A DNA stretch of 26,093 bases from Ophiocordyceps camponoti-saundersi (nom. inval.). Its lineage: Eukaryota > Ascomycota > Sordariomycetes > Hypocreales > Ophiocordycipitaceae. A program made the translations under genes and the position numbers. Positions 9,600 to 20,612 of this stretch are shown here, one piece after another (position 1 is the first letter of the stretch; every line of letters starts with the position of its first letter). Location of the stretch: positions 1-26,093 of the forward strand of contig PDHQ01000409.1 of assembly GCA_003339415.1 (NCBI GenBank), given 5' to 3'. The notes beneath the pieces are model-generated. The model was not told the DNA's origin. It was given only the letters and a program-made list of their open reading frames with translations, and ran no database searches.

Positions 9600-10364
9600 C
9601 TGTAATCTATACGGAAATATATTATATTTTTATTATATTATTATCTTATATATATAGTTTTATTATTATCGTTAACCTTATAAATTAATAAAAGGAAGAG
9701 GGTATTATAATTATTTTATATTTCTCCTTCTCCCTCTTTATATAATATATCCTCTTCTTTTCTAGTTTCCTTTTACCTTATCTAAGTCTTAAAAAAAAAG
9801 TTATAGAACCTATTATTATTACTTATTTTATTCTTTTTAGCTAATCTAAAAATAATATTACTAGCCCTAAGTATATAATCCTTTATTTTGCCTTTTATAA
9901 CCGACTATTTCGATATTTATTATCGGCATATCTATCTTATTATAATATTCCCTTTTTTTTAGCGAATAGACCCTCTTCCTAATACTCTATAGCTTAACGA
10001 AATCGCACTGCTCCTTTTCTCCCCTATACCCGTCGCCCTCCCGTCTTCTTACTACTCTCCTCGACCTCTCGCTCTTTTACTACTCTCCTCGTTATCTATC
10101 TCGCTCTCTATTACTACTCTTTCCTACCTCTTAATATTTTACTCGCGCTCTCGCCTACGTAAAATTACCGTCTCGCGGTCTATTCTTAACTCCCCTAACT
10201 CCTTATTCTCTTATCTATTCCTCGCTTAGTCGCCGATAGTAGTTATATAAGTAAACGGTATTTTTCTCTATCTCTCTTTTTCTCCTACTCTCTCTCTTCC
10301 TCTCTCTCTCTCTCTCTCTCCCTCTTCCTACTTTTCGCCGTCGTATATATATATATATATATAC

Positions 10365-10398
<34 letters not shown>

Positions 10399-10500
10399 GC
10401 TTTTCCTACTATACCGATATATCTTCCTCGTAAGTTACTCCTTATTACTATCCCCTCTTAACGATAAACGCGTAATATTATAATCTTACCTTTTACTATT
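9420..10500. other. AT- and pyrimidine-rich gene-free stretch
   Basis: It contains (TA)n at 9565-9594 and 10344-10397, (CT)n at about 10296-10322, and long C/T-rich segments from 9960 to 10330. No coding frame is convincing. Confidence 0.6.
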
Positions 10501-11135
10501 TTTAGTACCGTATTCCTTTTTCGTTACGATATCTATAGCGAGGTCTAGTTAGGCTTTTACTCGCGGAGGTAAGTCTTATAGCCTTTTAAATTTCGTATTT
10601 AACCCCCTATGCCGTAGTTAATTACGCGCTATATTTACGATAAATAAGCGCGGTAGGAAAGGATAGGCCTACGCCGCCTACGCCCTAGTCGACGCCGTAT
10701 ATCGACTATATTTCTTCCTTCGCAAATAACCTTAAGTTATCTCTATCCTAAAATTATAAGGGGTTCCCGGTATATATATATTACGATATAAAGAAATTAT
10801 ACTATAAAGTGGTAAGTAATACGTCTTACCTTTCCTACCTATCCTAATTAACCTTATTATATATTATAGTTCGCCTCGCCCGACCTTCGACGCTATGCCT
10901 AACGGTACTAATAGCTTTATCTACGATAAAATCTCTTAAATAGTAAGAAACTTAATTATACCTACCTTAAGGGATATTTTACGCGCTACCTCCTTATACT
11001 AAAAGGATATTATATCGATAATAAGGAAGAAGTGGAACCCCTCCTATCCTATACTTAGCTTTATATATAGGTCTAAGTCTTATAACCTAACCTAGGAGGA
11101 CTCGGAGAATATAAACGTCTAAGTTTAAAGGTAAA
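10500..11135 (+). pseudogene. Split gene relic preceding the repeat array
   Basis: Unrecognised. A 58-base intron at 10812-10869 has a GTAAGT donor, CCTAATTAAC branch-like sequence and TATAG acceptor. Downstream, a surviving ATG at 10895 opens a frame of about 80 codons, with TAA/TAG stops only. It is rich in Ile, Leu, Arg and Lys (for example IVRNLIIPTLRDILRA). Upstream, a frame at about 10560-10800 reads as Gly/Arg/Lys- and Ala/Tyr-rich, where former Cys codons (TGC to TAC) are plausible. The end (11068-11100) carries the GGTCTAAGTCTTATAAC...CTAGGAGGA motif found at the 3' end of every array unit. The relic may therefore be a further, diverged member of the array. Confidence 0.4.
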
Positions 11136-13382
11136 AGTATTTTATTTTTCCGCAAATTAATCGCAGTAATATTAAAAAAAAAAAAAAAAAACCCGGCTTA
11201 TAGCCTAATCCCTTAAGCGTCGTTATTATCTATATAGGCTATGCCTAAGACTAAGCTAGCCTAGTCGATACCTTCTTTTAATATCCCGTAACCGCTATCC
11301 TCTTCCTCTTTCTTTCTTTCTTCCTCGGCTATAGATACGGATACTAGTCTCTAGCGTACGGGTTAGTCCGTTCCTTCACTTTTATCGTTTTCGGCGTTTT
11401 CTTCCTTCTTCTCTTTTCCCCCGGCAGCAAAGGTTTTCTACGAGGCTAGCTTTGCTACGGACCCTCTAAGTTCCTACTATTTTTTATAGAAGCCTTCCTT
11501 AGGCCTGCTTTCCCTGCTACTTTCCTCTTCTTTCGTGTTATACTTTCTTCTACCTACTATCTTTAGGAACCCCTTTTCGACCGGGTCGTTACGGTTATAA
11601 TAGCTACCGTTATAACGACTATAACGGCATCAAAGAAAAAAAAACGACTAAAGGATATATAAAAGGACGGCGGCGGCTACGGCAGCCTTCTATAGTTACG
11701 TTATATAGCACGTGTTTTTATTTCCTTCTTTACCTAATTACCTTTTTTTTTTATTTTTTTTTTTTATTTTTTCGGTTCCCTCTTTTCGTTTCCCTTCTTT
11801 TCTAAGTCTTCTCTACTTTTATACGTAGTCTCTTTCCACTATACCTGCCTAAAGTCTTCCTTTCCCTATTATTCTCTCGATCCTAACTCCCCTATAACCC
11901 CTACGGTTAAGGGATTAATTACTCTTTCGATCGTTTCTAAGCTAGGTTCCCGGGAGAAAAACTAGAGTCGCTATCGGATTTCGTAGCCTCCGCGCTTAGT
12001 TTAGATACCTAGACTTACGCGGGACCTTCTATAGCCGGTAGCGAAAGGAAAAAAAAAAAACTCCTTTAATACTACGGAGTATTAATCGGGCTCGTACGCT
12101 ATAGACCCTAGGAAGACTACGATAGCACGATACCCGTCAACTAAAGCCGAACAACGCGAACGACTAGCTAGAGAGGCACGCCCCCTTCTGCCTCTTCCTA
12201 GCTTCGAAGCGAGATAGCTTAAAAGCCACGACGCGATATTCTTTCGGTCTCTTTTCCGCTTTACTAAAGGAAATACGATATTTACTCTTCGAAGATCTAT
12301 AACTCGGCAGTTAGCTTTCGGCTTATAATATTCTCTTTAAGAAGGCGTACTTATTCGCTATCTTTCTTCTCGAAGACGAAGAGATAGGCCGCCGAAGGGT
12401 TACTGCCTAGTCGTTTCTCGAAGCTCCCCTTCCCTATCGACTTCGTCTTCCGGTCGTCCTAACCTCTTAAGTCGTTTCCGTCCTCTTCTTTCCTTCGTTT
12501 TTATATTCTTCTGCCTGCACGTTTCTTTCGGCTTTATTAGATCGAATTATCCGGCCGGGTACCTCGGACCTCTAAGGAAAACACCTTTTCATTTAAGACA
12601 ATATTTATACCTCTTAGAATACTTAATTAAATAGTCTCTATAGCTTTAGATAATAGGCTAGGGTATATAGTAATATTCTTCTTTTCCTCTTTCCCTTCCT
12701 CCTTCCCCTTCCTCTTGCCCTCCTTCTCCCTTATTTGCCCCTATATTTCTCCTCGCGAAGCACGCCCTCCTTATCGCTTCCGCTATATATAGTTATTTAG
12801 CGGGAGAGACGGGCACTCCTATACACAAGAGCCTTAGCACGGAAGACGGTCTTAGGGAAGCGCGATCGTCGGATCTGTCGGGCCGTATATAGTGGTGGGG
12901 TTTAAAAGGCCGATTTAAGCCGTTTTAGTCGATTCTGACGGATCTTATCGGTTCGTATCGCTTAGATAGGGGGGGGGGGGGGGCAAAGGAATTACGGGTC
13001 TTACGAAAGTTTATTTTTATATATAAAAGAAATATCGTTTTTTCCTTCCCTAGTAATAACGACTAAGGTAGCCGTAAGCTATCTTAACTTATAATAATAT
13101 ATTTTATTATTTATAACTATAGTTTATTTTTAGCTACGTTCCCTTATTTTCCCTTCTTCTTAAGTTTCCTATTTTTCCTATTATTATATCTTATCGTATC
13201 TTATCGTAATATATAAACGCCTTTATACTTAGAAAAAAAAAGGGATATAAACGCCTTTCTTCGTCTTCGTTTCGTTAGCGTCCCTTTACCGTTTTTATCA
13301 CCACGTAGCCTATTATCTTTACTAACTTTCTACTTACTAGTTTAAGTATATTACTATATATTCACGTCCCTATTTCTTTAGA

Positions 13383-13393
13383 TATAAAACCCC
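13383..13393 (+). promoter_or_regulatory. TATA element of unit A
   Basis: TATAAAACCCC lies 146 bases before the presumed start codon. The same element at a similar distance is found in units B, C and D. Confidence 0.6.
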
Positions 13394-13528
13394 TTTATTC
13401 CCTTATATATATACTCTCTCTTTAATATACGTATATACGAAATTTACGGTCGAAATAGATCCTACCACCTCTTCGTCTCTATATAAGTAACGTAAGATAA
13501 ATAAAGAAATAAAATACTTACGTTAAAT

Positions 13529-13843
13529 ATATCCGATAATCTTAAAGAATATAAGAATACCTACCTTATTTAGGCCGCGAACCTACGTAATCTATTTACT
13601 TAAGTATTCTATACTATTATAGTAGAAATTCGAGATATTTATCTCTAACTCCGGGCGGTTAACTAGCGTATTAGTTATAAGATACCTCTACCTTACCTTA
13701 TTAAATAATAATTAATACTAAATACTAACGATAAAATAATAGAGCTAGAAGACCGTCTTACGGTAGTTAAGAACTACCCGCAGCCCCTAAATAGACCTAG
13801 GGCTATACCCCGATATATCTATACGGAGGAGGAGTTAGAGATT
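13529..13843 (+). pseudogene. Diverged member of the tandem small-gene family, copy A
   Basis: The frame starts at ATA TCC GAT (an ATG changed by RIP) and runs 105 codons to the point matching the end of the conserved region in B-D. Every in-frame stop is TAA or TAG. It is recognisably related to B-D: RISY...LILNTNDKIIELED aligns with KRLSYMMSQ...LILTSNDKMMGLKD, and EEELE aligns with KEELDE. It is about 17 codons shorter in the N-terminal half and differs at most other residues. These differences are not C-to-T type, so A diverged before RIP. The protein is hydrophilic and probably helical. A short Gln/Leu/Gly-rich tail follows before the G-run at 13884. Function unknown. Confidence 0.6.
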
Positions 13844-13883
13844 AGATAGATCTAAGTCTCTTAACTTAATCTAGGAGGATTAA

Positions 13884-13976
13884 GGGGGGGGGGGGGGGGT
13901 TTTTTTTTTTCTTTTTTTTTTTTTTAAAAAGAAAAAAAAAAAGTTTGNNNNNNNNNGGGGGGGGGGGGGGGGGGGG
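13884..13976. repeat. Homopolymer cluster with N gap between units A and B
   Basis: 16 G (13884-13899), T-runs, an A-run, nine N (13948-13956), then 20 G (13957-13976). The N run is an assembly gap of nominal size, so the true distance and order of units A and B are uncertain. Confidence 0.95.
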
Positions 13977-14820
13977 TAGTTACGTTGCAGTTTTTTATAT
14001 ATAAAGAGAAAGTATATCGATTTTCCGCAAACTAATAGTAGTAATTAGAGGAAAAAAAGAAAAAAAAAAAGCCGGCCGTAATAGCTTAATTCCCCTAAGC
14101 GTTATAGTTATTTATACTAGCTTTAGCTTCTACTTTTATAAATAAAGAAGACGTTAAAAGGATACTGCCCGTTTATTTCTTTATATTTCCTCTTCTCTCT
14201 CGACTTTGTCTTCCCGCGATATTATCCTTCCCGGTTATTTCTAGCTTCTCCTTTCTCCTTTACTTTACCTTTCTCTATCCGCCTAATTCTTTTAGCTTCC
14301 TTAATACGACTAGCCTAGCTAGATATAAAAAAAAAAAGAAAAAAAAAAATACGGAGCTTTTAATCGAGAGCGCATAGTAAGGACCCTATAAAGACTATAG
14401 TAGCATAAGCCTTATTAACTAAATACGAAGGATATAATCTACTAGTTTAAGCTAGTATATCTAAGTAAAGACGGCTCTAAAGCTATAATATAGTATTTTT
14501 TTCGTCTTTTTCCGCTCTATCGAAGGAAATATAATATTTGCTTTTCGAAAACCTACGATTCGGTAGTCGGCTTTCGGCCTACGATATTCTCTTAATAAGG
14601 TATAGTTCTTCTCTATTATTCTCCTAAAAGATAAATAAAGAAGATACCGATAGCGTACTGCCCGGCTATATTCCCCCTTTTCTCCCCGTTCGTATTCTTT
14701 ATCTAGTTATCTTCTTTTTCTTAGCGGCTTTAGATAATATATTATAGCGTATAGCGTCCTTTTTCTTCCTTTCTTCCCCGCCTTTTTACTTTCCTTTTCT
14801 TCCTTTTTCTTATTATTAGA

Positions 14821-14867
14821 TCTTATCGGATCTTATCGGATTTTATCGGATCTTATTAAATCTTATC
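14821..14867 (+). repeat. Ten-base tandem repeat TCTTATCGGA
   Basis: About 4.5 copies with minor changes. Related short arrays sit at the same place in the other units: 13183-13210 (A), 17032-17075 (C) and 19864-19895 (D). All lie about 290-380 bases before the small gene. Confidence 0.8.
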
Positions 14868-14985
14868 TTTCTTATCGTAGTATATAAACGCCTTTTATAG
14901 TTATCCTTTATCGATACTAATCTTATCTATTTCTCTATTAATATAGCGATTTATAGCCCTATAATACCTCTATCTTTTAGAAAAG

Positions 14986-15022
14986 GGTAAACGAACGCCT
15001 CTTTTAGATAGTTCGTTTTACC
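14986..15022 (+). promoter_or_regulatory. Conserved hairpin upstream of small gene, unit B
   Basis: GGTAAACGAAC pairs with GTTCGTTTTACC (one bulged T) around a loop of about 14 bases. Counterparts are at 17181-17218 (C) and 20005-20042 (D). It may be an operator for a dimeric protein or an RNA hairpin; no function is known. Confidence 0.5.
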
Positions 15023-15105
15023 GGTATCTTTCTTCGTTTTCGTAATAACGCCGCTAATTTACTCGTTTAAGTAACTTACGATATATTTATATCCTAGTTT
15101 ATATA

Positions 15106-15118
15106 TATATAAACCCCC
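15106..15118 (+). promoter_or_regulatory. TATA element of unit B
   Basis: TATATAAACCCCC, 131 bases before the presumed start at 15237. It is followed by a C/T-rich stretch typical of fungal core promoters. Confidence 0.65.
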
Positions 15119-15236
15119 TTATCCCCCTTTCTCTTATATATACTTATAAGTTTAATTCTTAAGTTTAATTCTTAAGAGCTATCTAATATCGCGACTATTA
15201 TTTAATTATAAAAAATAAGAAAATATCGAGAATAAT

Positions 15237-15602
15237 ATAGCTTCTTAAATCCTTAATATTCTAAGATAAATCGCGGAGAACTTTACCGCTAGGAGCGGAG
15301 CCTATAGTAACCCTCTTACTAACGTCGCCTCCTATATACGATAGCTTATATAGGTGCTTATTAATTTCGCTACGGAAATCCGATCCTTTACGAATTAGCT
15401 TCGCTTTTTCGATAAGCGCCTTAGTTATATAATATCCTAACCTAACCTTATCGAATAACTATTAATACTAACTAGTAATAATAAAATAATAGGGCTTAAG
15501 GATAATCTTATAGTAGCTAATAGTCTGCCGCCCCGCGAACGAGGACGCATAGATACGTCTATATACGATATTAACGAGGAGAAGCTAGATAAAGGGGAGA
15601 TC
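15237..15602 (+). pseudogene. Tandem small-gene family, copy B
   Basis: 122 codons from ATA (former ATG) to the end of the conserved region. There are seven in-frame stops, all TAA or TAG. The conserved core reads RLSYIISQPNLIEQLLIL, then NSLPPRERGR. The N-terminal half is rich in Ala, Asn, Leu and Arg with heptad-like spacing, which fits a helical or coiled-coil protein. There is no signal peptide or membrane segment. Copies B, C and D have exactly the same length with no indel, although they differ at many bases. This argues that all were protein-coding before RIP. The frame may continue to about 15780 through GTCTAAGT-repeat sequence. I recognise no known family. Confidence 0.65.
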
Positions 15603-17303
15603 TAAATCTTATAACTACCGGGGAAATAGGCAGGTCTAAGTATAATAGCTTAATTATAGAGGATTAGGGGATATAGAGGTCTAAGTCTTTTTACTTTCGG
15701 GGCGAGGAGGAGGGTAAGCTAGATAATAATCCTCTATATAGAAAAAGATAAGATATTAGTTTACTTTATAATTATAGCGGTAATAAAGAACGATAATTAC
15801 GAATAATTCGATAAATCTCTTAGCACCTTAAAACGGATACTCTATTCGGTAATTTATTATAGTAAAGTATAAATAGTCTTAAGGAATAATAACTAAGGTA
15901 GCTGTAAGCTTTTTAAAATATAAGGTAGTCGCTGTAAGCGTATCCTTATATAGCTAGTTAGGCTACCTATTTACGTAGCCCTTATTCTTTTCCTTCCTTT
16001 TAGAATTGCTACGAATTACGAGGATTACCCTATATTACTTAGTATTATTTGTTTTTTTCCTCTATTTTTTCGATTCGCTATAAGTGTCTTTTTCCTACGT
16101 TATAGTTGCTTTCCTTAGTGTGATCGAACGAGAAGAGCTATTTTTTTCTTCTTACGGCTCTTTTACTTAGCGATAATTAGTTTTACCTCTCTCCTACCCT
16201 TACTACTACTCTCTCTTACGCGCCTTTCTTTATAAGAGCACCTCCTTATTTAACACGTCCGTTAAAGGTAAATAACGAAGACGCCGAAGTTATACTGCTC
16301 GGCTATCTTCTTCTTCTTCTTCTTCTTCTACTTTTCGTAATCGGATATAGATACTTATATAGAAGTATTAGTAACTCGCGGCGAAGGAAAAAAAAAGGTA
16401 TTTAATAAGGGATACGTAGTAAGGACCCTATAAAGACTATTATAGCGTAAGTCTTATCTAACGAAGGCGAAGAACGCGATCTACTAGCTTAGGCTAGGTA
16501 AGTCTAGGAGGAGACGGTCCTAAAGTTATAGTATATTATTATCTTAGTCTCTTTTCCGCTCTTCCGAAGTAAATACTAGATTTAGTTATCGAAGACCTGC
16601 GATTCGGCAGTTAGTATCTAACCTATAACGTTCTCTTAAGAAGGCATATTTCTTCTCTATTACTCTCCTTAATTACGAATAAGGAAGACGCCTAAGGCGT
16701 AGTCTCCGGCCGTTTTCTTCTCTTTCTGCCTATTCTTCTTTCTTTAACTGGCCGTCTTCTTCTTATCGTGCCTATTCGTTTCTTTATATTTTCTCTTCCC
16801 TCTCGACTTCGTCCCCCCCGTTATCTTATCCTTCCCGCTCGTTTCTATCTTCTTCTTTCCCTTCGGACCTTAGAGAAGTACGCCTCTTCGTCTAAGATAA
16901 CGCTCTTTCTTCTTAAGCATTTAATTAGATATAGACTTAGCCGCTTTAGACGATAGATTATAGCGTATAGCGTCCTTCTTCTTCTTTTCTTCCCTACTTT
17001 CTTACTTTCCTCTTCTTCCCTTTTCTTATTATTAAATCTTATCGGATCTTATCGGATCTTATCTTTCTTATCGTAGTATATAAATACCTTTTATAGTTAT
17101 CCTTTATCGATATTAATCTTATCTAATTCTCTATTAATATAGCGATTTATAGCCCTATAATATACTTATCTCTTAGAAAAGGGCAAACGAACGCCTCTTT
17201 TAGACGGTTCGTTTTACCGGTATTTTTCTTCGTTTTTATAATAATACCGCTAATTTACTCGTTTAAGTAACTTACGATATATTCACGTCCTAGTTTATCT
17301 AAA

Positions 17304-17315
17304 TATAAACCCCCC
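17304..17315 (+). promoter_or_regulatory. TATA element of unit C
   Basis: TATAAACCCCCC, 146 bases before the presumed start at 17450, in a block almost identical to unit D. Confidence 0.65.
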
Positions 17316-17449
17316 TCCTCGCCCCCTTTCTCTTATATAAACTTATAAGTTTAATTCTTAAGTTCTATTCTTAAGTTCTATTCTTAAAAGCTATCTTACG
17401 CCGCTACCGTTATTTAATTATAAAAAAATAAGAAAATATTAAGAACGAT

Positions 17450-17815
17450 ATATCTTTTTAAATCCTAAACGCTTTTAGATATATCGCGGATAACTTAGCC
17501 GCTAGGAACGAAGCTTATAATAACTCTCTTGCTAACGTCGCTAACTATATGCGATAGCTTATATAAGCGCTTCTTAATATCGTTACGGAATTCTAATCCG
17601 CTACAAATTAGCGTCGCTCCCTTAATAAGCGCCTTAGTTATATAATATCCTAACCTAACCTCGTCGAATAACTATTAATATTAACTAGTAACGATAAAAT
17701 AATAGGGCTTAAGGATAATTTTATAGTAGCTAATAGTCTGCCGCCCCGTAAATAAGGACGCACGGACACGTCTATATATAACTTTAATAAGGAGGAGCTA
17801 GACGAAGGGGAGATC
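17450..17815 (+). pseudogene. Tandem small-gene family, copy C
   Basis: 122 codons from ATA with eight in-frame stops, all TAA/TAG. It is the best-preserved copy: an internal ATG survives (NYMRQ), and the core SQPNLVEQLLILTSNDK is followed by NSLPPRK and EELDEGEI. Lys/Glu and Leu/Ile alternate through the middle third, suggesting long helices. Its promoter and neighbours match those of B and D. Function unknown. The protein before RIP would have been roughly 14 kDa, or longer if the GTCTAAGT-repeat tail was translated. Confidence 0.65.
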
Positions 17816-17939
17816 TAAATCTTATAATTACTAGGGGAATAGGCAGGTCTAAGTATAATAGCTTAATCGTAGAGGATTAGGGGATATAGAGGTCTAAGTC
17901 TTTTTACTTTCGGGGCGAGGAGGAGGGTAAGCTAAATAG

Positions 17940-19100
17940 TAATCCTCTATATAGAAAAGAATAAGATATTAGTTTACTATATAATTATAGCGGTAATAAA
18001 GAATAATAATTACGAATAATTTAATAAATCTCTTAGCACCTTAGAACGGATACTCTATTCGGTAATTTATTATAGTAAAGTGTAAATAGTCTTAAGGAAT
18101 AACGACTAAGGTAGCCGTAAGCTTTTTAAAATATAAAGGTAATTGCTATAAGCGTATCCTTATATAGCTAGTTAGGCTACCTAGCTATATAGCCTTTATT
18201 CTTTTCCTTCTTTTTAGAATTACTACGAATTATAAGGATTACCTTATATTACTTAGAATTCCTTATTATTTTCTCTTTACTTTCGATACGCACTAAGTAT
18301 CTTTTCCCTTATTCGAACTCTTTTCCTCGACGTGATCGAAAGAGAAGAGCCTCTCTTTTTTTACTCGAGGTCTTTTTACTACGTGATACTTCGTTTTACT
18401 TCTATTCTGCCCTCGCCGCTACTCTCCCTAACGCACCTTCCTTTACGGCAGCCCCTACTTCTTCGATATATCTATAAAGAATTAATAAAGAAGACGCCGA
18501 AGTTATAGTTCCCGGCTGTCTTTTCTTTTTCTGCCGTTCGTTTTTTTTACCTAGCCGTCTTTTTCTTTTCCCCTCTTCCCTCTTAACTTTATCTTCCCTA
18601 CGATAACCTTCTCTTTCCTAATCGCGATAATATCTAATTCTACCTACGCTTGCCGCTATTACCTTTATCTACGACTACCTAACGCTGCGATAACGCCGCC
18701 GGCGATAACGACTGCTTGCGAGCCCGACTACTAACGCCGCTGCCCTTATAGGCCTTTTACCTCTTCTGCCTTAAGATAGCCTTTTTCTTCTTTAATCTTT
18801 CTCTAGCCTTAAGCGTATGCTCGGCCTGCCGGTTTTCCTTCTTCTCCTGCGTCTTATATGCCCTATATAGCCTTTATCTATCTTTTCGGCTCTATTAATA
18901 GCTAAGGATAGCACGATACTAGTTTTCTGCTGCTTACGAGGGTTTTCTGCCGGTTAAATTATTCCTTAATAAGGCTTTTAGAGATAGAGGGTTAATGCCC
19001 CTTTATTTACGTTATTAGTAATAAACTTAGTAAGTAGGTATAAAAGGCACGCTAAGCTTAGCTAGGGCTATAAGTTAGCACGACCCCCCCCCCCCCCCCC
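17940..19100 (+). repeat. Partial array unit D' lacking the gene
   Basis: It repeats the opening blocks of unit C: CTAAGGTAGCCGTAAGC at 18106, the TTACTTAG block near 18250 and AAGACGCCGAAGTTATAG at 18491. It then departs into GC-richer unique sequence (18640-18960) and stops at a C17 run (19084-19100) before any promoter or gene. The same opening blocks start again at about 19200. This looks like an unequal exchange or an insertion inside a unit, and explains why the C-to-D period (2797) is longer. Confidence 0.6.
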
Positions 19101-20127
19101 TTCCTATACGGATTATTATCCTTAAGTTAAATTAAGCTCGACTATTTTACTATTTTAATATATTATCCTTTCTTTCTATTACTTAGCTATATAATATTTT
19201 TTCTTTTCCTACTATTATAAATTACTATAAATTATATAGATTACCTTATATTACTTAGAATTACTCGTATTTTCTATTTCTATATTAAGGCGCTATTATT
19301 ATCTTTTCCTATATTAAAATTATTTTCCTATATATTATTAAAAAAGAAGAGCCGCTCCTCTTTTACTTATAGTTTTTTTATAACGTAATAATTCGTTTTA
19401 CCTCTCTTCGGCTTTTATTAGTATACTCCCTAACGTACCTTTCTTTACGGTAGCCCTGCTCCTTCGATATATTTATTAAAGATAAATAAAAAAGACGCCG
19501 AAGTTATACTACTCGGCCGTCTTTTTTTTTTCTGCCTGTTCGTTTCTTTATACTTCCTCTTCCCTCTTAACCTTATCTTCCCCGAGATCTTATCTTTCCC
19601 GTTCGTTTCCGTCTTCTTCTCTCCCTTTGCTTTTACTTTTTCTATCCGCCTATTCCTTTCGGCTTCCTCTAATCGACCCGTCCGGCCGGATATTTTCGGA
19701 CTTATAAAAAGTCCGCCTTTCCGTCTAAGATAACGCTCCTTCCTTCTTAAGTATTTAATTAATTATAGAGATAGCGGTTATAGAGTATAGGTAATAGCGT
19801 ATAGTATCCTTCTTCTTTTTTTCTTTCCCTGCCCTTTACTTCTCTTTTTCCTTTTCTAATTATTAAATCTTATAGTATCTTATCTTATCTTATTATAAAA
19901 TATAAACGCCTTTTATAATTATTTTTAATCGATATTAATCTTATCGTTTTCTCTATTTAGATTTATAGCCCTATAAGGCTATAATACCCCTATCCTTTAG
20001 AAAGGGGTAAACGGACGCCTTTCTTAGATAGTTTATTTTACCGGTATTTTTCTTCGTTTTTATAATAACGCTGCTAATTTACTCGTTTAAGTAACTTACG
20101 ATATATTCACGTTTTAGTTTATCTAGA

Positions 20128-20139
20128 TATAAACCCCCC
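20128..20139 (+). promoter_or_regulatory. TATA element of unit D
   Basis: TATAAACCCCCC, 119 bases before the presumed start at 20247. Confidence 0.65.
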
Positions 20140-20246
20140 TCCTCGCCCCCTTTCTTTTATATAAACTTATAAATTTAATTCTTAAGAGCTATCTTACGTT
20201 ACTATTATTATTTAATTATAAAGAATAAGAAAATATCGAGAACGAT

Positions 20247-20612
20247 ATATTTTCTAAAATCCTAGACGCTCTTAGATAGATTACGGATAACTTAGCTACT
20301 AAGAACGAAGCTTATAATAACTCTCTTACTAATGTTACCTACTAGATATAACTACTTATATAAGCGTTTCTTAATATTATTATAGAATTCCGATCCGCTA
20401 CGAATTAGCTTCGCTCCCTCTATAAGCGCCTTAGTTATATAATATCTTAACCTAACCTCGTCGAATAACTATTAATACTAATTAGTAACGATAAAATAAT
20501 AGGGCTCGAGGATAAACTTATAATAGCTAACAGTCTACCGCCCCGCAAATAAGGACGTACGGATATATCTATATACGACTTTAATAAGGAGGAGCTAGAC
20601 GAAAGGGAGATC
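20247..20612 (+). pseudogene. Tandem small-gene family, copy D
   Basis: 122 codons from ATA with eight in-frame TAA/TAG stops and no other stop type. It keeps the family core (SQPNLVEQLLILISNDK), NSLPPRKQGR and KEELDE. It is closest to copy C, including identical lengths and the NLATKNEAYNNSL segment near the N terminus. Several Met positions of C read Ile here (ATG to ATA), which is a direct RIP effect. Function unknown. Confidence 0.65.

Larger units (their letters stand above)
11140..13884 (+). repeat. Array unit A
   Basis: First clear unit of the tandem array; boundaries are approximate. It begins like unit B (TTTTTCCGCAAATTAATCGC, then a poly-A run and CCGGC). It carries the conserved block near 12100-12345 shared with B and C, the 10-base TCTTATCGTA repeats (13183-13210), a TATA element and the diverged small gene. 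The conserved block around 12120-12180 keeps several CA and TG and reads as a hydrophilic, Arg/Glu-rich peptide, so this unit may hold a second short gene. An island at 12790-12960 is also less RIP-mutated. The rest is pyrimidine-rich spacer. Confidence 0.6.
13985..15700 (+). repeat. Array unit B
   Basis: It repeats the layout of A in a shorter form: a start with TTTTCCGCAAACTAATAG and poly-A/GCCGGCC, a conserved block at 14370-14610, ten-base repeats at 14821-14867, a hairpin at 14986-15022, a TATA element, the small gene, and the 3' GTCTAAGT motifs. Measured from the homologous gene position (13741 to 15491), the A-to-B period is 1750 bases, though it includes the N gap. Confidence 0.7.
15700..17940 (+). 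repeat. Array unit C
   Basis: Period from B to C is 2213 bases (15491 to 17704). It opens with the ACTAAGGTAGC..GTAAGC block (15895) and the TTACGAGGATTACCCTATATTACTTAG block (about 16016-16042). It then carries the AAGACGCCGAAGTTATACTGC block (16280), a (TTC)n run (16309-16328), the block shared with A and B (16410-16650), ten-base repeats, hairpin, TATA and the small gene. Sequence after the gene (17880-18250) is nearly the same as after the gene in B. Confidence 0.7.

Noticed and set aside
15884..15912. Similarity to the 28S rRNA / I-PpoI site (TAAGGTAGC)
   Set aside because: Only about ten bases match and the flanks differ from rRNA; it is a conserved block of the array units.
16768..16956. 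62-codon plus-strand ATG frame in array unit C
   Set aside because: Pyrimidine-rich spacer; the matching stretches in units B and D do not keep the frame.
13529..20612. Array as a CRISPR or satellite
   Set aside because: Units are 1.7-2.8 kb with promoters and protein-like frames; there are no short regular repeats with spacers.
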